A stretch of DNA of 64,000 bases from Halomonas ventosae (lineage in GTDB: Bacteria > Pseudomonadota > Gammaproteobacteria > Pseudomonadales > Halomonadaceae): assembly GCF_004363555.1 (NCBI RefSeq), contig NZ_SNZJ01000009.1, positions 62,001 through 126,000 of the forward strand, given 5' to 3'. The position numbers and the translations under genes were made by a program. The notes below the pieces were generated by a model. The model worked only from the letters and a program-made list of their open reading frames with translations. It did no database searches and had not been told where the DNA came from. Positions 1 through 8,158 of the stretch are shown one piece after another; the first letter of the stretch is position 1; each line of letters opens with the position of its first letter.

Positions 1-552
1 CCGGGTCGCCGGCATCTGGACGTGCTGGTGGCGGGCCACCTGCGCGAGGAGAAGGACCCGCTGCGCGCGGCGCTTGCGGTGCGCGACCTGCCGGCGGACT
101 CGCGGCTGCGGGTCATCCAGCTGGGCGGTGCCCTGGACGAGGCCTGGGCCAGGGCGGCCCGTGACGAGATGGCGGGCAACCCCCGCTACCGCTGGCTGGG
201 TGACCAGCCTCGCTGGCGGGTGCGACGGTGGATGGCCCGGGCCCGGCTGATGGTGATCAGCTCGCGCATGGAGGGGGGCGCCAACGTGGTCAGCGAGGCC
301 TGCGTGGCGGGCCTGCCGGTGCTGGCCTCCGACATCCCGGGCAACCGCGGCCTGCTGGGCGAGGACTATGTCGGCTACTTCCCGGTCGCCGATACCGCGG
401 CGCTTGGCGACCTGCTGCGCCGCGCCGAGACCGAGCCGGCCTTCGTCGAGGGCCTGCGCCGCCAGGTGCTGGCGCGTGCGCCGCTGTTCACTCCCGAGGC
501 CGAGCGTGAGGGGCTGGCGCGGGTCATCGTCGCCTGCGGGCTCACCCCCTGA
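1..552 (+). CDS. senB: Selenosugar synthase-like glycosyltransferase (SenB type), 3' part
   Basis: The reading frame is open from base 1, so the gene begins upstream of the window and only the C-terminal ~183 residues are present. The visible part is the second Rossmann half of a GT-B glycosyltransferase: a VAGHLREEKDP block, then ARLMVISSRMEGGANVVSEA and the LASDIPGNRGLLG segment, which includes the acidic sugar-nucleotide-binding region. These blocks match my recollection of the TIGR04348 family, whose characterised member SenB joins selenophosphate to a UDP-sugar to make a selenosugar in selenoneine synthesis. The neighbours support this: a selenophosphate synthetase on the opposite strand (43 bp gap, convergent) and egtD beyond it. 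A generic glycosyltransferase role is the alternative. The expected partner senA would lie upstream, out of view. Confidence 0.75.
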   Translation, partial: PGRRHLDVLVAGHLREEKDPLRAALAVRDLPADSRLRVIQLGGALDEAWARAARDEMAGNPRYRWLGDQPRWRVRRWMARARLMVISSRMEGGANVVSEACVAGLPVLASDIPGNRGLLGEDYVGYFPVADTAALGDLLRRAETEPAFVEGLRRQVLARAPLFTPEAEREGLARVIVACGLTP

Positions 553-595
553 TGCCGTCCCGCCCCCGGCTCCCTCTGCCCGCCATCATCGGTCC

Positions 596-2890
596 TCAGC
601 CCCTCAGGTGGATGGGCTCCAGCGCCTCGCCGGGGTCGAGGACCCGACCGATGACGGCGGCCCGGGCATAGCCCAGGGCATGCAGGGCGTCCAGGCAGGC
701 CCCGGCGCGTTCGGCGGGCACGCTGGCCAGCAGGCCGCCGGCGGTCTGGGGGTCGAAGAGCAGCGGGTAGCGGGGGTGGTCGACCCACGCGGCCTGGTCG
801 CGGATGGCCCGGCGCAGGCGCACGTTGGCGGGCTGCAGGGAGCTCAGGATGCCGGCGGCCACGGTCTCCTCCGCGCCCTCGAGCAGCGGCAGGGCGGCCA
901 GGTCGAGTTCGGCATCCACGCCCGAGGGACGGGTCATCTCCACCAGGTGCCCCAGCAGGCCGAAGCCGGTGAGGTCGGTGCAGGCGGTGGCGCCGTGCTC
1001 CCGCAGGCAGTTCGCCGCCTGGCGGCTGGACTGGCTCATGCTCGTGAGTGCCGCATCGATCCAGCGCCCGCGGGCGGCGAGCCGCGCATGGGCGGCGAAC
1101 AGGGTGCCGGTGCCGATGGGCTTGGTCAGGATCAGCGCCTGGCCGGGCCGCAGGCCGCCCTTCGTCAGGGCGCTGTCGCCGCCGGCATCGATCAGGCCAT
1201 TGACGGCAAAGCCCAGGGCCAGCTCGCTGCCCTCGCCGGTGTGCCCGCCGACCAGGGCGCAGCCGGCCTCGTTGAGCACCTCCACGGCGCCGGCCATCAT
1301 CTGGTAGACGGTGTCCTCCACCTTGGCCTCGAGCCCATGGGGCACCGTGGCCACGGCGGTGGCGGTCTGCGCCTCGGCGCCCATGGCGAAGATGTCGCCC
1401 AGGGCGTGGTTGGCGGCGATCCTGCCGAACACATAGGGGTCGTCGATGAAGGCGCGGAAGAAGTCGATGGTATGCACCATGTCCTTGCCCGGCGGTACCC
1501 GCACCACGGCGGCGTCGTCCGGGGCATGCAGGCCGACCAGGACCTCCTCGCGCGCCACCGGCTCCAGGGTCGAGAGGGCCCGGGAGAGCACCGAGGCGCC
1601 CACCTTGGCCCCGCAGCCGCCGCAGCGCATGGCAATGGCCGAGATCGCCTGGCTGTGCTCCTCCTCGTCCAGCACCACCCGGCTGGGGGGCGGGGCCTTC
1701 ATGGTGTCCTGCATCATGGGCGGCAGGTCGTTGAAGCGGGCCATGAAGCGCCGGTCGATGAAGTCCTTCCAGCGCCATACCCAGTCGCCGGCCAGGCACA
1801 TCGCGCCCCGGGAGGCCACGGCGTGGCGGTCGCCGGTGCTGATCAGGGCCAGCCATCTCGCCTGGGGGCGGTAGGGGGTGAGGGGACGGCCGGTCACGGC
1901 GGCGCGCAGGTTGTCGGCCAGCGGTCGGCCCTGGCGCACGGCGAAGACCCCGGCCTTCTCGCGGGGATGGTTGACCTGGGTGGCGATGTCGCCGGCGGCG
2001 AAGATGCGCGGGTCCGACGGCGAGCGCAGGGTGTCGTCGACCTGGATGAAGCCGTCGTCATCGAGTTCGAGCCGGGTGTCCTTGAGCCAGTCGGCACCGC
2101 CGGCGTTGGTCACCCAGACGATCTCGTCGGCGCCGTGCCAGCTGCCGTCGGCGGCCTGCAGGTGGCCCGCCTCGACGTCGACGACCTCGGTGGCGGTATG
2201 CACCTCGACCCCCCGGCGGCGCAGCGTGACGTCGAAGTGCTGGCGTACCCGGGCATTGTGGGTGGGCAGGATGCTCTCGCCGCGGGTGAAGAGGGCAAAG
2301 GCGAGCTCGGCCGGGTCGCGCCCGCGGGCGGCCAGCTCCCTGCCCAGCCGGTACTGCATGGCCAGCAGCAGCTCGACGCCGCCGGCGCCGCCGCCGACCA
2401 CAGCGACGCGGGTCCGGCCCGGGTGCGCCTCGATGCGCCGGAGCAGCGTCTGCCAGCGGTCGTTGAACTGGTGGATCGGCTTGACCGGGACGGCGTGCCC
2501 GGCGGCACCGCCTAGCGCATCCACGCGCGGCGTCGAACCGATATTGATCGACAGCCAGTCATAGGGCACAGGGGGGCGCGAGCGGCAGAGCACGGTGCGG
2601 GCATCGTGGTCGATGCCGATGGCCTCGTCGCGGAAGAAGCGCGCCCCGGCGTATTCGGCCAGCCGGCGCAGGTCGATATGCACCTCGTCGTAGGTGTAAT
2701 GCCCGGCGACATAGCCCGGCAGCATGCCCGAGTAGGGGGTATGGGTGTCGCGGCAGATCAGGGTGAGCCTGACGCCCGGCTCGGGCTTCATGGCGAAGCG
2801 CTTCAGCACCCCCACGTGGGTATGCCCGCCGCCGACGAGGACGATATCCCGTAACGCTGGTAATCCCGGGGGCTGCTGCGGTTGCTGCAT
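596..2890 (-). CDS. selD: Fused FAD/NAD-dependent oxidoreductase - selenide, water dikinase (SelD/SenC-like)
   Basis: A 764-residue fusion. Residues ~15-400 are a pyridine-nucleotide-disulfide-type flavoprotein: a first dinucleotide fold with GGGHTH (20-25), a second with VGGGAGG (165-171), and the FAD-binding AAGDIA (298-303). Residues ~420-764 are SelD, which makes selenophosphate from selenide and ATP; CGGCGAK at 423-429 holds the catalytic Cys/Lys pair (Cys426, Lys429), and the second Cys of the E. coli GCGCK motif is Ala here. The enzyme uses Cys, not Sec. The start chosen is the ATG at 2890; a GTG 13 codons upstream (2929) lacks a clear ribosome site. The flavoprotein half may supply reduced selenium to the kinase half (inference). 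Flanked by senB-like and egtD genes, it may serve selenoneine rather than, or as well as, selenoprotein synthesis. Confidence 0.88.
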   Translation of the reverse strand: MQQPQQPPGLPALRDIVLVGGGHTHVGVLKRFAMKPEPGVRLTLICRDTHTPYSGMLPGYVAGHYTYDEVHIDLRRLAEYAGARFFRDEAIGIDHDARTVLCRSRPPVPYDWLSINIGSTPRVDALGGAAGHAVPVKPIHQFNDRWQTLLRRIEAHPGRTRVAVVGGGAGGVELLLAMQYRLGRELAARGRDPAELAFALFTRGESILPTHNARVRQHFDVTLRRRGVEVHTATEVVDVEAGHLQAADGSWHGADEIVWVTNAGGADWLKDTRLELDDDGFIQVDDTLRSPSDPRIFAAGDIATQVNHPREKAGVFAVRQGRPLADNLRAAVTGRPLTPYRPQARWLALISTGDRHAVASRGAMCLAGDWVWRWKDFIDRRFMARFNDLPPMMQDTMKAPPPSRVVLDEEEHSQAISAIAMRCGGCGAKVGASVLSRALSTLEPVAREEVLVGLHAPDDAAVVRVPPGKDMVHTIDFFRAFIDDPYVFGRIAANHALGDIFAMGAEAQTATAVATVPHGLEAKVEDTVYQMMAGAVEVLNEAGCALVGGHTGEGSELALGFAVNGLIDAGGDSALTKGGLRPGQALILTKPIGTGTLFAAHARLAARGRWIDAALTSMSQSSRQAANCLREHGATACTDLTGFGLLGHLVEMTRPSGVDAELDLAALPLLEGAEETVAAGILSSLQPANVRLRRAIRDQAAWVDHPRYPLLFDPQTAGGLLASVPAERAGACLDALHALGYARAAVIGRVLDPGEALEPIHLRG

Positions 2891-2987
2891 GGTCAGGCTC
2901 GCTCTAGATTGGTGAGGCGTTGCCGCCACAGTCTAAAGGCAAACCGGTGAGGCGACGCCAGAACCGTTCGCCAGCGAGGGGTCCCTG

Positions 2988-3965
2988 ATGTCCGCAGCCG
3001 TGCAGTTCCATGACCAGCATGCCGGCGAGGCGGGGCCCTCGTTTCGCGACGAGGTGATCCGGGGGCTCGGCGCCACGCCGAAGGCCCTGTCGCCCAAGTA
3101 TTTCTATGACGAGCGGGGCTCGCGGCTCTTCGAGGCGATCTGCGAGCAGCCCGAGTATTACCTGACCCGCACCGAGGAGGGCATCCTGTCCCGGGCCGCC
3201 GACGAGATCGCGGCGCGGGTCGGCCCGGATTCGCTGATGGTCGAACTGGGCAGCGGCGCCAGCCGCAAGGTCAGGCTGCTGCTGGAGGCGATGCGTCCCC
3301 GCCGCTACCTGGGCATGGATATCTCCCGCGACTTCCTGCTGCAGAGCACCCGTCGCCTGGCGGCGGACTACCCCTGGCTGGAGGTGCATGCCGCCTGGGG
3401 GGACTTCTCGCGCCGCCTCGAGCTGCCCCCGGGCCTCGAGGGCCGCCGGGTGGTGGCGTTCTTCCCCGGCTCGAGCATCGGCAACTTCACCCCGCGCGAG
3501 GCCGAGGCCTTCCTGGCCCGCCTGCGCCGGGCGATGCCGCCGGGCAGCGGGGTGCTGGTCGGCGTCGACCTGGTCAAGGACCACGAGATTCTGGAGGCGG
3601 CCTACAACGATGCCGCGGGTGTCACGGCGGCCTTCAACCTCAACCTGCTGGCGCGCATGCGCCGCGAGCTGGGGGCCGCGGTGAAGTTGGATGCCTTCCG
3701 ACACCTTGCCTTCTTCAATGCGCCGGCATCGCGCATCGAGATGCACTTGGTCAGCCGGCAGCGCCAGGCCATTACCCTCGACGGACAGCGCTTCGCCTTC
3801 GAGCAAGGCGAGACGCTGCACACCGAGAACTCCTGCAAGTACAGCGTGGCGGGGTTCCAGGCCCTGGCGGCGCGTGCCGGCTACCGGTCACGCGCCGTGT
3901 GGTGCGATGACGAGGCGCTGTTCAGCGTGCACTATCTCTCAAGCGACCAGCTATCGAGCGACTAG
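2988..3965 (+). CDS. egtD: L-histidine N(alpha)-methyltransferase EgtD
   Basis: A 325-residue SAM-dependent enzyme that trimethylates histidine to hercynine, the shared precursor of ergothioneine and selenoneine. Family hallmarks are visible: PKYFYDERGS, the PEYYLTRTE block with Tyr57, the SAM-binding ELGSGASRK (86-94), SSIGNF with Asn166, and the C-terminal ENSCKYS carrying Glu280 and Ser282, equivalent to the histidine-binding Glu and Ser of mycobacterial EgtD. GAGGGG precedes the ATG. It is divergent from the selD fusion (97 bp between starts). The stop TAG lies inside the target duplication of the IS481 element that follows, so the protein is intact although the insertion is immediately adjacent. 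No egtB/senA is in view. Confidence 0.93.
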   Translation: MSAAVQFHDQHAGEAGPSFRDEVIRGLGATPKALSPKYFYDERGSRLFEAICEQPEYYLTRTEEGILSRAADEIAARVGPDSLMVELGSGASRKVRLLLEAMRPRRYLGMDISRDFLLQSTRRLAADYPWLEVHAAWGDFSRRLELPPGLEGRRVVAFFPGSSIGNFTPREAEAFLARLRRAMPPGSGVLVGVDLVKDHEILEAAYNDAAGVTAAFNLNLLARMRRELGAAVKLDAFRHLAFFNAPASRIEMHLVSRQRQAITLDGQRFAFEQGETLHTENSCKYSVAGFQALAARAGYRSRAVWCDDEALFSVHYLSSDQLSSD

Positions 3966-4912
3966 CTGTGTAAACCCATCAGGTTGTTCACGGAAAGGCC
4001 CAGCCGGCTAACCGGAGGATGATAATCCAGGCTGGCATGCGGCCGATGCCAGTTGTACTGATGGAGCCAGGCAGGCAGGTGCCTGCCACGCTCTTCCGAA
4101 CTTACGTATGACCGAGCGTAGGCCCACTCACGTAGTGCCGTCTGGATGAATCGTTCCGCCTTGCCGTTGGTGCGGGGGCTGTACGGCTTGGTCCGGCGGT
4201 GTTTCAGCCTCAGCCGCCGGCACAGGCGCCGGAAGCGCCGAGACCGGTAGCAAGCACCGTTGTCGGTGAGCACCCGGGTAAAGCGGATGCCCAGGCCGGC
4301 GTAGTAGCGCATGGCCCGCAGCAGGGCCAGGCAAGCGCTCCAACTCGTCTCGTCCGGGTGAACGCTGCTGAAGGCCACTCGCGTGTGGTCATCGATGGCG
4401 ACATGAACGTACTCCCACCCTGCGCCACGCGTGTTCTGCTGGCGATCGCCGGTCACGCGATGCCCCGGTCGCTCGAAGCGTCCCAGCTTCTTGATGTCCA
4501 GATGCAGGAGGTCCCCTGGGGCGTCGTGTTCATAGCGGTTGTCGGGCCTTGCCGGGGACAGGACAGCCAACCGGTTCAGCCCATTGCGTTTGAGAATGCG
4601 CGCCACCGTGCTCTGGCCGATGCCCAGTGCCTCGGCGATCTGGCGATAGGTCTGGCGCTGCTGACGACGTTCGATGATCTGCTCCACAGTAGCCGCGCCT
4701 GTCGCGAAGGGGCTTCGGGCAGGGCGTGACGTACGATCCTTGAGACCGGCGCGACCCTCCTCGCGGAAACGACGCACCCACTTGTAGACCGTTCTCACAC
4801 TGACGCCCTGGGCTTGTGCTACTTCTCTGGGCCGAAGCCCTTCATCGATCACGCGAGCGGCCAGCAGGGCTCGACCATGCGGAGTGAGACGGGCATTCTT
4901 ATGGGTGTTCAT
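3962..4912 (-). CDS. IS481-family transposase
   Basis: A 316-residue transposase. The N-terminal ~100 residues hold two helix-turn-helix segments (REVAQAQGVSVRTVYKWVRRF, then YRQIAEALGIGQSTVARILKR). An rve/DDE integrase core follows: DLLHLDIKKLGRF, the VLTDNGACYRS aspartate and the NGKAERFIQT glutamate. The ATG at 4912 has AGGAGG seven bases upstream; longer upstream starts lack this. The stop codon (3962-3964) lies outside the element's inverted repeat and is supplied by the duplicated target CTAG. No frameshift is seen, so the enzyme is probably active. Confidence 0.92.
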   Translation of the reverse strand: MNTHKNARLTPHGRALLAARVIDEGLRPREVAQAQGVSVRTVYKWVRRFREEGRAGLKDRTSRPARSPFATGAATVEQIIERRQQRQTYRQIAEALGIGQSTVARILKRNGLNRLAVLSPARPDNRYEHDAPGDLLHLDIKKLGRFERPGHRVTGDRQQNTRGAGWEYVHVAIDDHTRVAFSSVHPDETSWSACLALLRAMRYYAGLGIRFTRVLTDNGACYRSRRFRRLCRRLRLKHRRTKPYSPRTNGKAERFIQTALREWAYARSYVSSEERGRHLPAWLHQYNWHRPHASLDYHPPVSRLGLSVNNLMGLHS

Positions 4913-4995
4913 CCGGGCCTCCTGGAGCGATTGGTTGGTTCGCATCTCCAGTCTTCCGGGTAGGCTCCGGATGAACAACCTACCGAGAGATCACA
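3967..4995 (-). mobile_element. IS481-family insertion sequence, intact (1029 bp)
   Basis: Both ends start TGTG and share AGGTTGTTCA ten bases further in: left end 3967-3990, right end 4995-4972 read inward. The ten intervening bases differ, so the inverted repeats are imperfect. The element is flanked by a perfect 6-bp direct repeat ACTAGC at 3961-3966 and 4996-5001. This fits the NCTAGN target and 6-bp duplication known for IS481 of Bordetella pertussis. It carries one transposase gene and sits between the convergent egtD and ttrA genes, where it interrupts neither. Confidence 0.9.
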
Positions 4996-5028
4996 ACTAG
5001 CGATCGGGTGACCAGCCGCTCGCTGGGC

Positions 5029-5044
5029 CGGGCAGCGCTGCCCG
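5029..5044. terminator. Perfect 16-bp palindrome immediately after the ttrA stop
   Basis: CGGGCAGCGCTGCCCG is a perfect palindrome abutting the ttrA-like stop codon. It could form a terminator or 3'-protecting hairpin for the operon, but no U-run follows, so factor-independent termination is doubtful. Confidence 0.35.
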
Positions 5045-8000
5045 TCAGGCCTCGAGCCGGGTCACGCGGATCGGCAGGCCCTGGCGCACGGCGGCGCCGC
5101 TGATGGGCTCGAGCCAGGTACCGTCCACGCGGCGGGTCGGGTCCTTGAAGCCCAGGTCGTTGATGTTGATGCCGGCGCGCAGCCACTCCAGGTCGGGCTG
5201 GGACTCGCCGTCGATCACGTGGGGGGTGGCCCCCAGGTCGCGGTGGCCGTAGCCGTGCTCGATGCCCAGGGCCCCCGGCATCACCCCCTCGCCGACCAGC
5301 GCCAGGGCGACCACGCTGCCGCCGGGGCTCTCGATGCGGATGGTGTCGCCGTGGCGGATGCCGAAGCGCTCGGCGTCCTGGCGGTGCATCATCACCGGGT
5401 TGTAGGGCTTGATCATGCGCAGCCGCTCGAGGCCGATGGCGTAGGAGTTCATCAGGTTCGACTTGAACGAGAACGCCAGCAGCGGCCACTCGTCCTCGGT
5501 GAACACCTCGCGCATGGCGCGGCCGTCGGCCAGCGGCGGCAGGGCATGGCGCGGCACGCCGCGGTTGGGTTCGCCGGTCTGGGTGTTGATGCTGGTGCCC
5601 ACCTGCTCGTTGTAGACGCACAGGGTGCGCTTCCAGGCGCTGGTGAGGTTCTCGCCCTTGAAGTGGTCCTTGAACGCCTCGAAGCGCCCGCCGCGGGCGT
5701 AGAGGTAGGCCACCGGGCCGTGTTCCTCGGGCGGCAGGGTGCGCGCCAGCCTCGGGATCAGCGGCGCCAGCCCGGCGTGGTCGATGTCGTTTCGCCCGGC
5801 GGCCGGCAGTGGCTCGCCCTGGAAGGCCACGTTGGCCGCGGCGCGCAGGAAGAAGTCCTCGGCGCGATTCAGCGGGTGCAGGTTGCCGTCGGCGTCGGGG
5901 ATCGCGCCCTCGCCGAAGCCGGGCAGCCCCAGGCGCTTGGCGGTGGCGATGAAGAAGCTTTCCATGGAGACCGGTTCGCCTTCCTTGGTCTTCTGCTGGC
6001 GCGGCTCCACCACCGGCCAGCAGGCGGTGGTCATCCTGCCCAGGGTGCCTTTCCAGGCGCCGGTGAAGCCCCACACCTCGTACATCACCGAGTCCGGCAC
6101 GATGTAGTCGGCGTAGCGGTTGGTCTCGTTGAGGAAGCCGTCGACGGCGACGAAGAGCCCCAGGCGCTTCGGGTCCTTGAGCTTGTCGGCGATCAGCGCC
6201 TCCAGGCCCGCCTGGCCGTAGATGGGGTTGGCCATGCAGCCGATGACTGCCTTGATCGGGTAGGGGTAGCCGTCCAGTGCCGAGGGCAGGTGCTCGGTCA
6301 GCGTCGGCGGTGCCAGTGAGCGCCAGGGGGCACGGGCGGGGTAGGGGGGCTCCCCGGCGGCCACCTTGCGCTGGTACTCGGAGGACTCCTCGTAGGGGAA
6401 GCGCGAGCGGGAGAGAAACACGCCCTTGGGGCCGCGCTTGCCGGGGAAGTTGGCCAGGTCGTAGCGGGGGCCTCCGCCCACGCCGTTGAACTGGCCGCCG
6501 CCGGGGGCGCTGCCGCCCTTGCGGTTGTGGTTGCCGGCCAGCACGTTGAGCATCTGCATGCCGAAGGCGGCGTAGAAGCCGTTGCCGGACATCATGCCGC
6601 CGTGGGAGTTGGTCACCGCGCGGCGGCCATGGCTGGCGAAGCGGGTGGCCAGGTCGATGATGGTGGCCTCGGGAATGCCGCAGTGCGCGGCGTACTCGGC
6701 CAGGGAGTATTCGTTGGCGGACTCGCGCAGCAGCACCATGCTGCTCTTGACCCGCACGTTCTCGCCAGGCCCTTCCTCAAGACCAGCGAGTTCGACGTCG
6801 CGGTCGACGAAGAGCTCGGCAGCCATGACATCCATGCTCTTCGCCAGCTCGCCGTCGGCCATCACCATGGGCACGTCGGCATCGCTTCCGGCCTCGGCCA
6901 GGCCCAGGTCGCTGGCGCGCAGGAAGCGGCCGCGACGCGGGTGCTCCTCGGTAGCGATCACCAGGTGGGTGGCGTTGGTGTGGGTCGCTTCATTGGCGGC
7001 GTCCGCGGCGGATTGGCCGGGCAGCGCCAGGAACTCCTTCGCGTAGCCCTCGTGGTCGAGCAGCCACTGGATCATGGCCATGGCCAGGGCGCTGTCGCTG
7101 CCCGGGCGGATCGGCACCCAGCGGTTGTGATCGGCGGCATGGGAGGCCGAGGCGTTGAGGCCCGGATCCACCACCACGTACTCCAGGCTGCCCTCGGCGC
7201 GCGCCTGGGCGATCAGCCGCCCCTGGCGCTTGAAGGGGTTGCCGGCCTGGCTGGGGGCGGTGCCCACGTAGAGGATGAAGTGGGCGTTCTGGATGTCCGG
7301 CTTGGTGTGGGCGTTCTTGGCCAGGTCATCCATCACCGCGCCGGACCCCATGCGATAGGCCAGGCCGCAGTAGGAGCCATGGTGGCCGTAGTTGCGGGTG
7401 CCGAAGGCGTTGAAGGCGAAGCGCTTGAGCAGCGCCGAGCGTCCGTAGTCGGTGGCCTCCATCACCATCAGCTGGTTGGCCTTCGGGCCGTACTCGGGGT
7501 TCTCCGGGTCGGTGGGGGTGTCAAGGTCATGTATGGCGCGAAGCCCGTCCACGTGGCCCTCGCCGAACAGGTCGCCGCCTTCGCAGATCTCCTCGATGAC
7601 CTGCTCGAAAGGCACCTTCTGCCATTCACGGCTGCCGCGCCCGCCCACCCGCTTGAGGCAGTGGGTGACGCGGAAGGGGCTGTCGATCTGCGCCATCATG
7701 GCGTTGCCGCGGGCGCAGGCGGTGGAGCGGTTCTGCTGGCCCTGGTCGCCATAGGCGCTCAGCCCGCGCAGGGCCTCGACCACCGGGGTGCGCATGGGCA
7801 GGTGCTCGTCGGAGGAGAGCGGGTTGTAGGGGTTGCCGGAGACGCGCAGCACCTGGTCGGTGGCGTTGTCGACGCGCACCCGCACGCCGCACTTGGTGGT
7901 GCAGCCGTAGCAGACGGTGAAGGCCACGCGCTGGTCGGGGTTGAGGGTCAGCTCGCCGCTCTCGGGGTCGACGGTGTACTCCGGCGCCAGGGAGTTGCCG

Positions 8001-8158
8001 TGGATGCGGTGCTCGGGCGTCTCGCCGGCGCTGCCGGTGACGCCCTTGGCCATCTTGACCAGCGGGTCGGAGTAGCCGGCGGCGAAGGTGGCGGCACCGC
8101 CGGCGGCGACGGCGCCCTTGAGGAAGCGGCGACGTGAGGTGTCGGGTGACTTAGCCAT
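5045..8158 (-). CDS. ttrA: TtrA-like molybdopterin oxidoreductase catalytic subunit, Tat-exported
   Basis: A 1037-residue DMSO-reductase-family enzyme. The N terminus has a twin-arginine signal (SRRRFLKG, 8-15). A [4Fe-4S] site follows at Cys83, Cys86, Cys90 and Cys148 (CYGCTTKC ... CARG). Cys264 in HHGSYCG is my candidate molybdenum ligand. The length (~1020 in TtrA) and the gene order B-C-A on the coding strand match Salmonella ttrBCA, which reduces tetrathionate to thiosulfate in the periplasm. SrdA-type selenate reductase and arsenate reductases are close relatives, so the substrate is not certain. AAGGAG precedes the ATG, and the start overlaps the ttrC-like stop by 8 bp. The FNR box upstream of the operon implies anaerobic expression. 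Confidence 0.82.
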   Translation of the reverse strand: MAKSPDTSRRRFLKGAVAAGGAATFAAGYSDPLVKMAKGVTGSAGETPEHRIHGNSLAPEYTVDPESGELTLNPDQRVAFTVCYGCTTKCGVRVRVDNATDQVLRVSGNPYNPLSSDEHLPMRTPVVEALRGLSAYGDQGQQNRSTACARGNAMMAQIDSPFRVTHCLKRVGGRGSREWQKVPFEQVIEEICEGGDLFGEGHVDGLRAIHDLDTPTDPENPEYGPKANQLMVMEATDYGRSALLKRFAFNAFGTRNYGHHGSYCGLAYRMGSGAVMDDLAKNAHTKPDIQNAHFILYVGTAPSQAGNPFKRQGRLIAQARAEGSLEYVVVDPGLNASASHAADHNRWVPIRPGSDSALAMAMIQWLLDHEGYAKEFLALPGQSAADAANEATHTNATHLVIATEEHPRRGRFLRASDLGLAEAGSDADVPMVMADGELAKSMDVMAAELFVDRDVELAGLEEGPGENVRVKSSMVLLRESANEYSLAEYAAHCGIPEATIIDLATRFASHGRRAVTNSHGGMMSGNGFYAAFGMQMLNVLAGNHNRKGGSAPGGGQFNGVGGGPRYDLANFPGKRGPKGVFLSRSRFPYEESSEYQRKVAAGEPPYPARAPWRSLAPPTLTEHLPSALDGYPYPIKAVIGCMANPIYGQAGLEALIADKLKDPKRLGLFVAVDGFLNETNRYADYIVPDSVMYEVWGFTGAWKGTLGRMTTACWPVVEPRQQKTKEGEPVSMESFFIATAKRLGLPGFGEGAIPDADGNLHPLNRAEDFFLRAAANVAFQGEPLPAAGRNDIDHAGLAPLIPRLARTLPPEEHGPVAYLYARGGRFEAFKDHFKGENLTSAWKRTLCVYNEQVGTSINTQTGEPNRGVPRHALPPLADGRAMREVFTEDEWPLLAFSFKSNLMNSYAIGLERLRMIKPYNPVMMHRQDAERFGIRHGDTIRIESPGGSVVALALVGEGVMPGALGIEHGYGHRDLGATPHVIDGESQPDLEWLRAGININDLGFKDPTRRVDGTWLEPISGAAVRQGLPIRVTRLEA

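Noticed and set aside
368..2515. Long plus-strand open frame opposite the selD fusion
   Set aside because: High-GC shadow frame; Gly/Ala/His-rich with no recognisable domains, while the minus strand encodes a clear two-domain enzyme.
5045..8158. Assignment as respiratory nitrate reductase or formate dehydrogenase
   Set aside because: Gene order B-C-A with an NrfD-type subunit, and the cysteine pattern, fit the tetrathionate/selenate group instead; no Sec codon is present.
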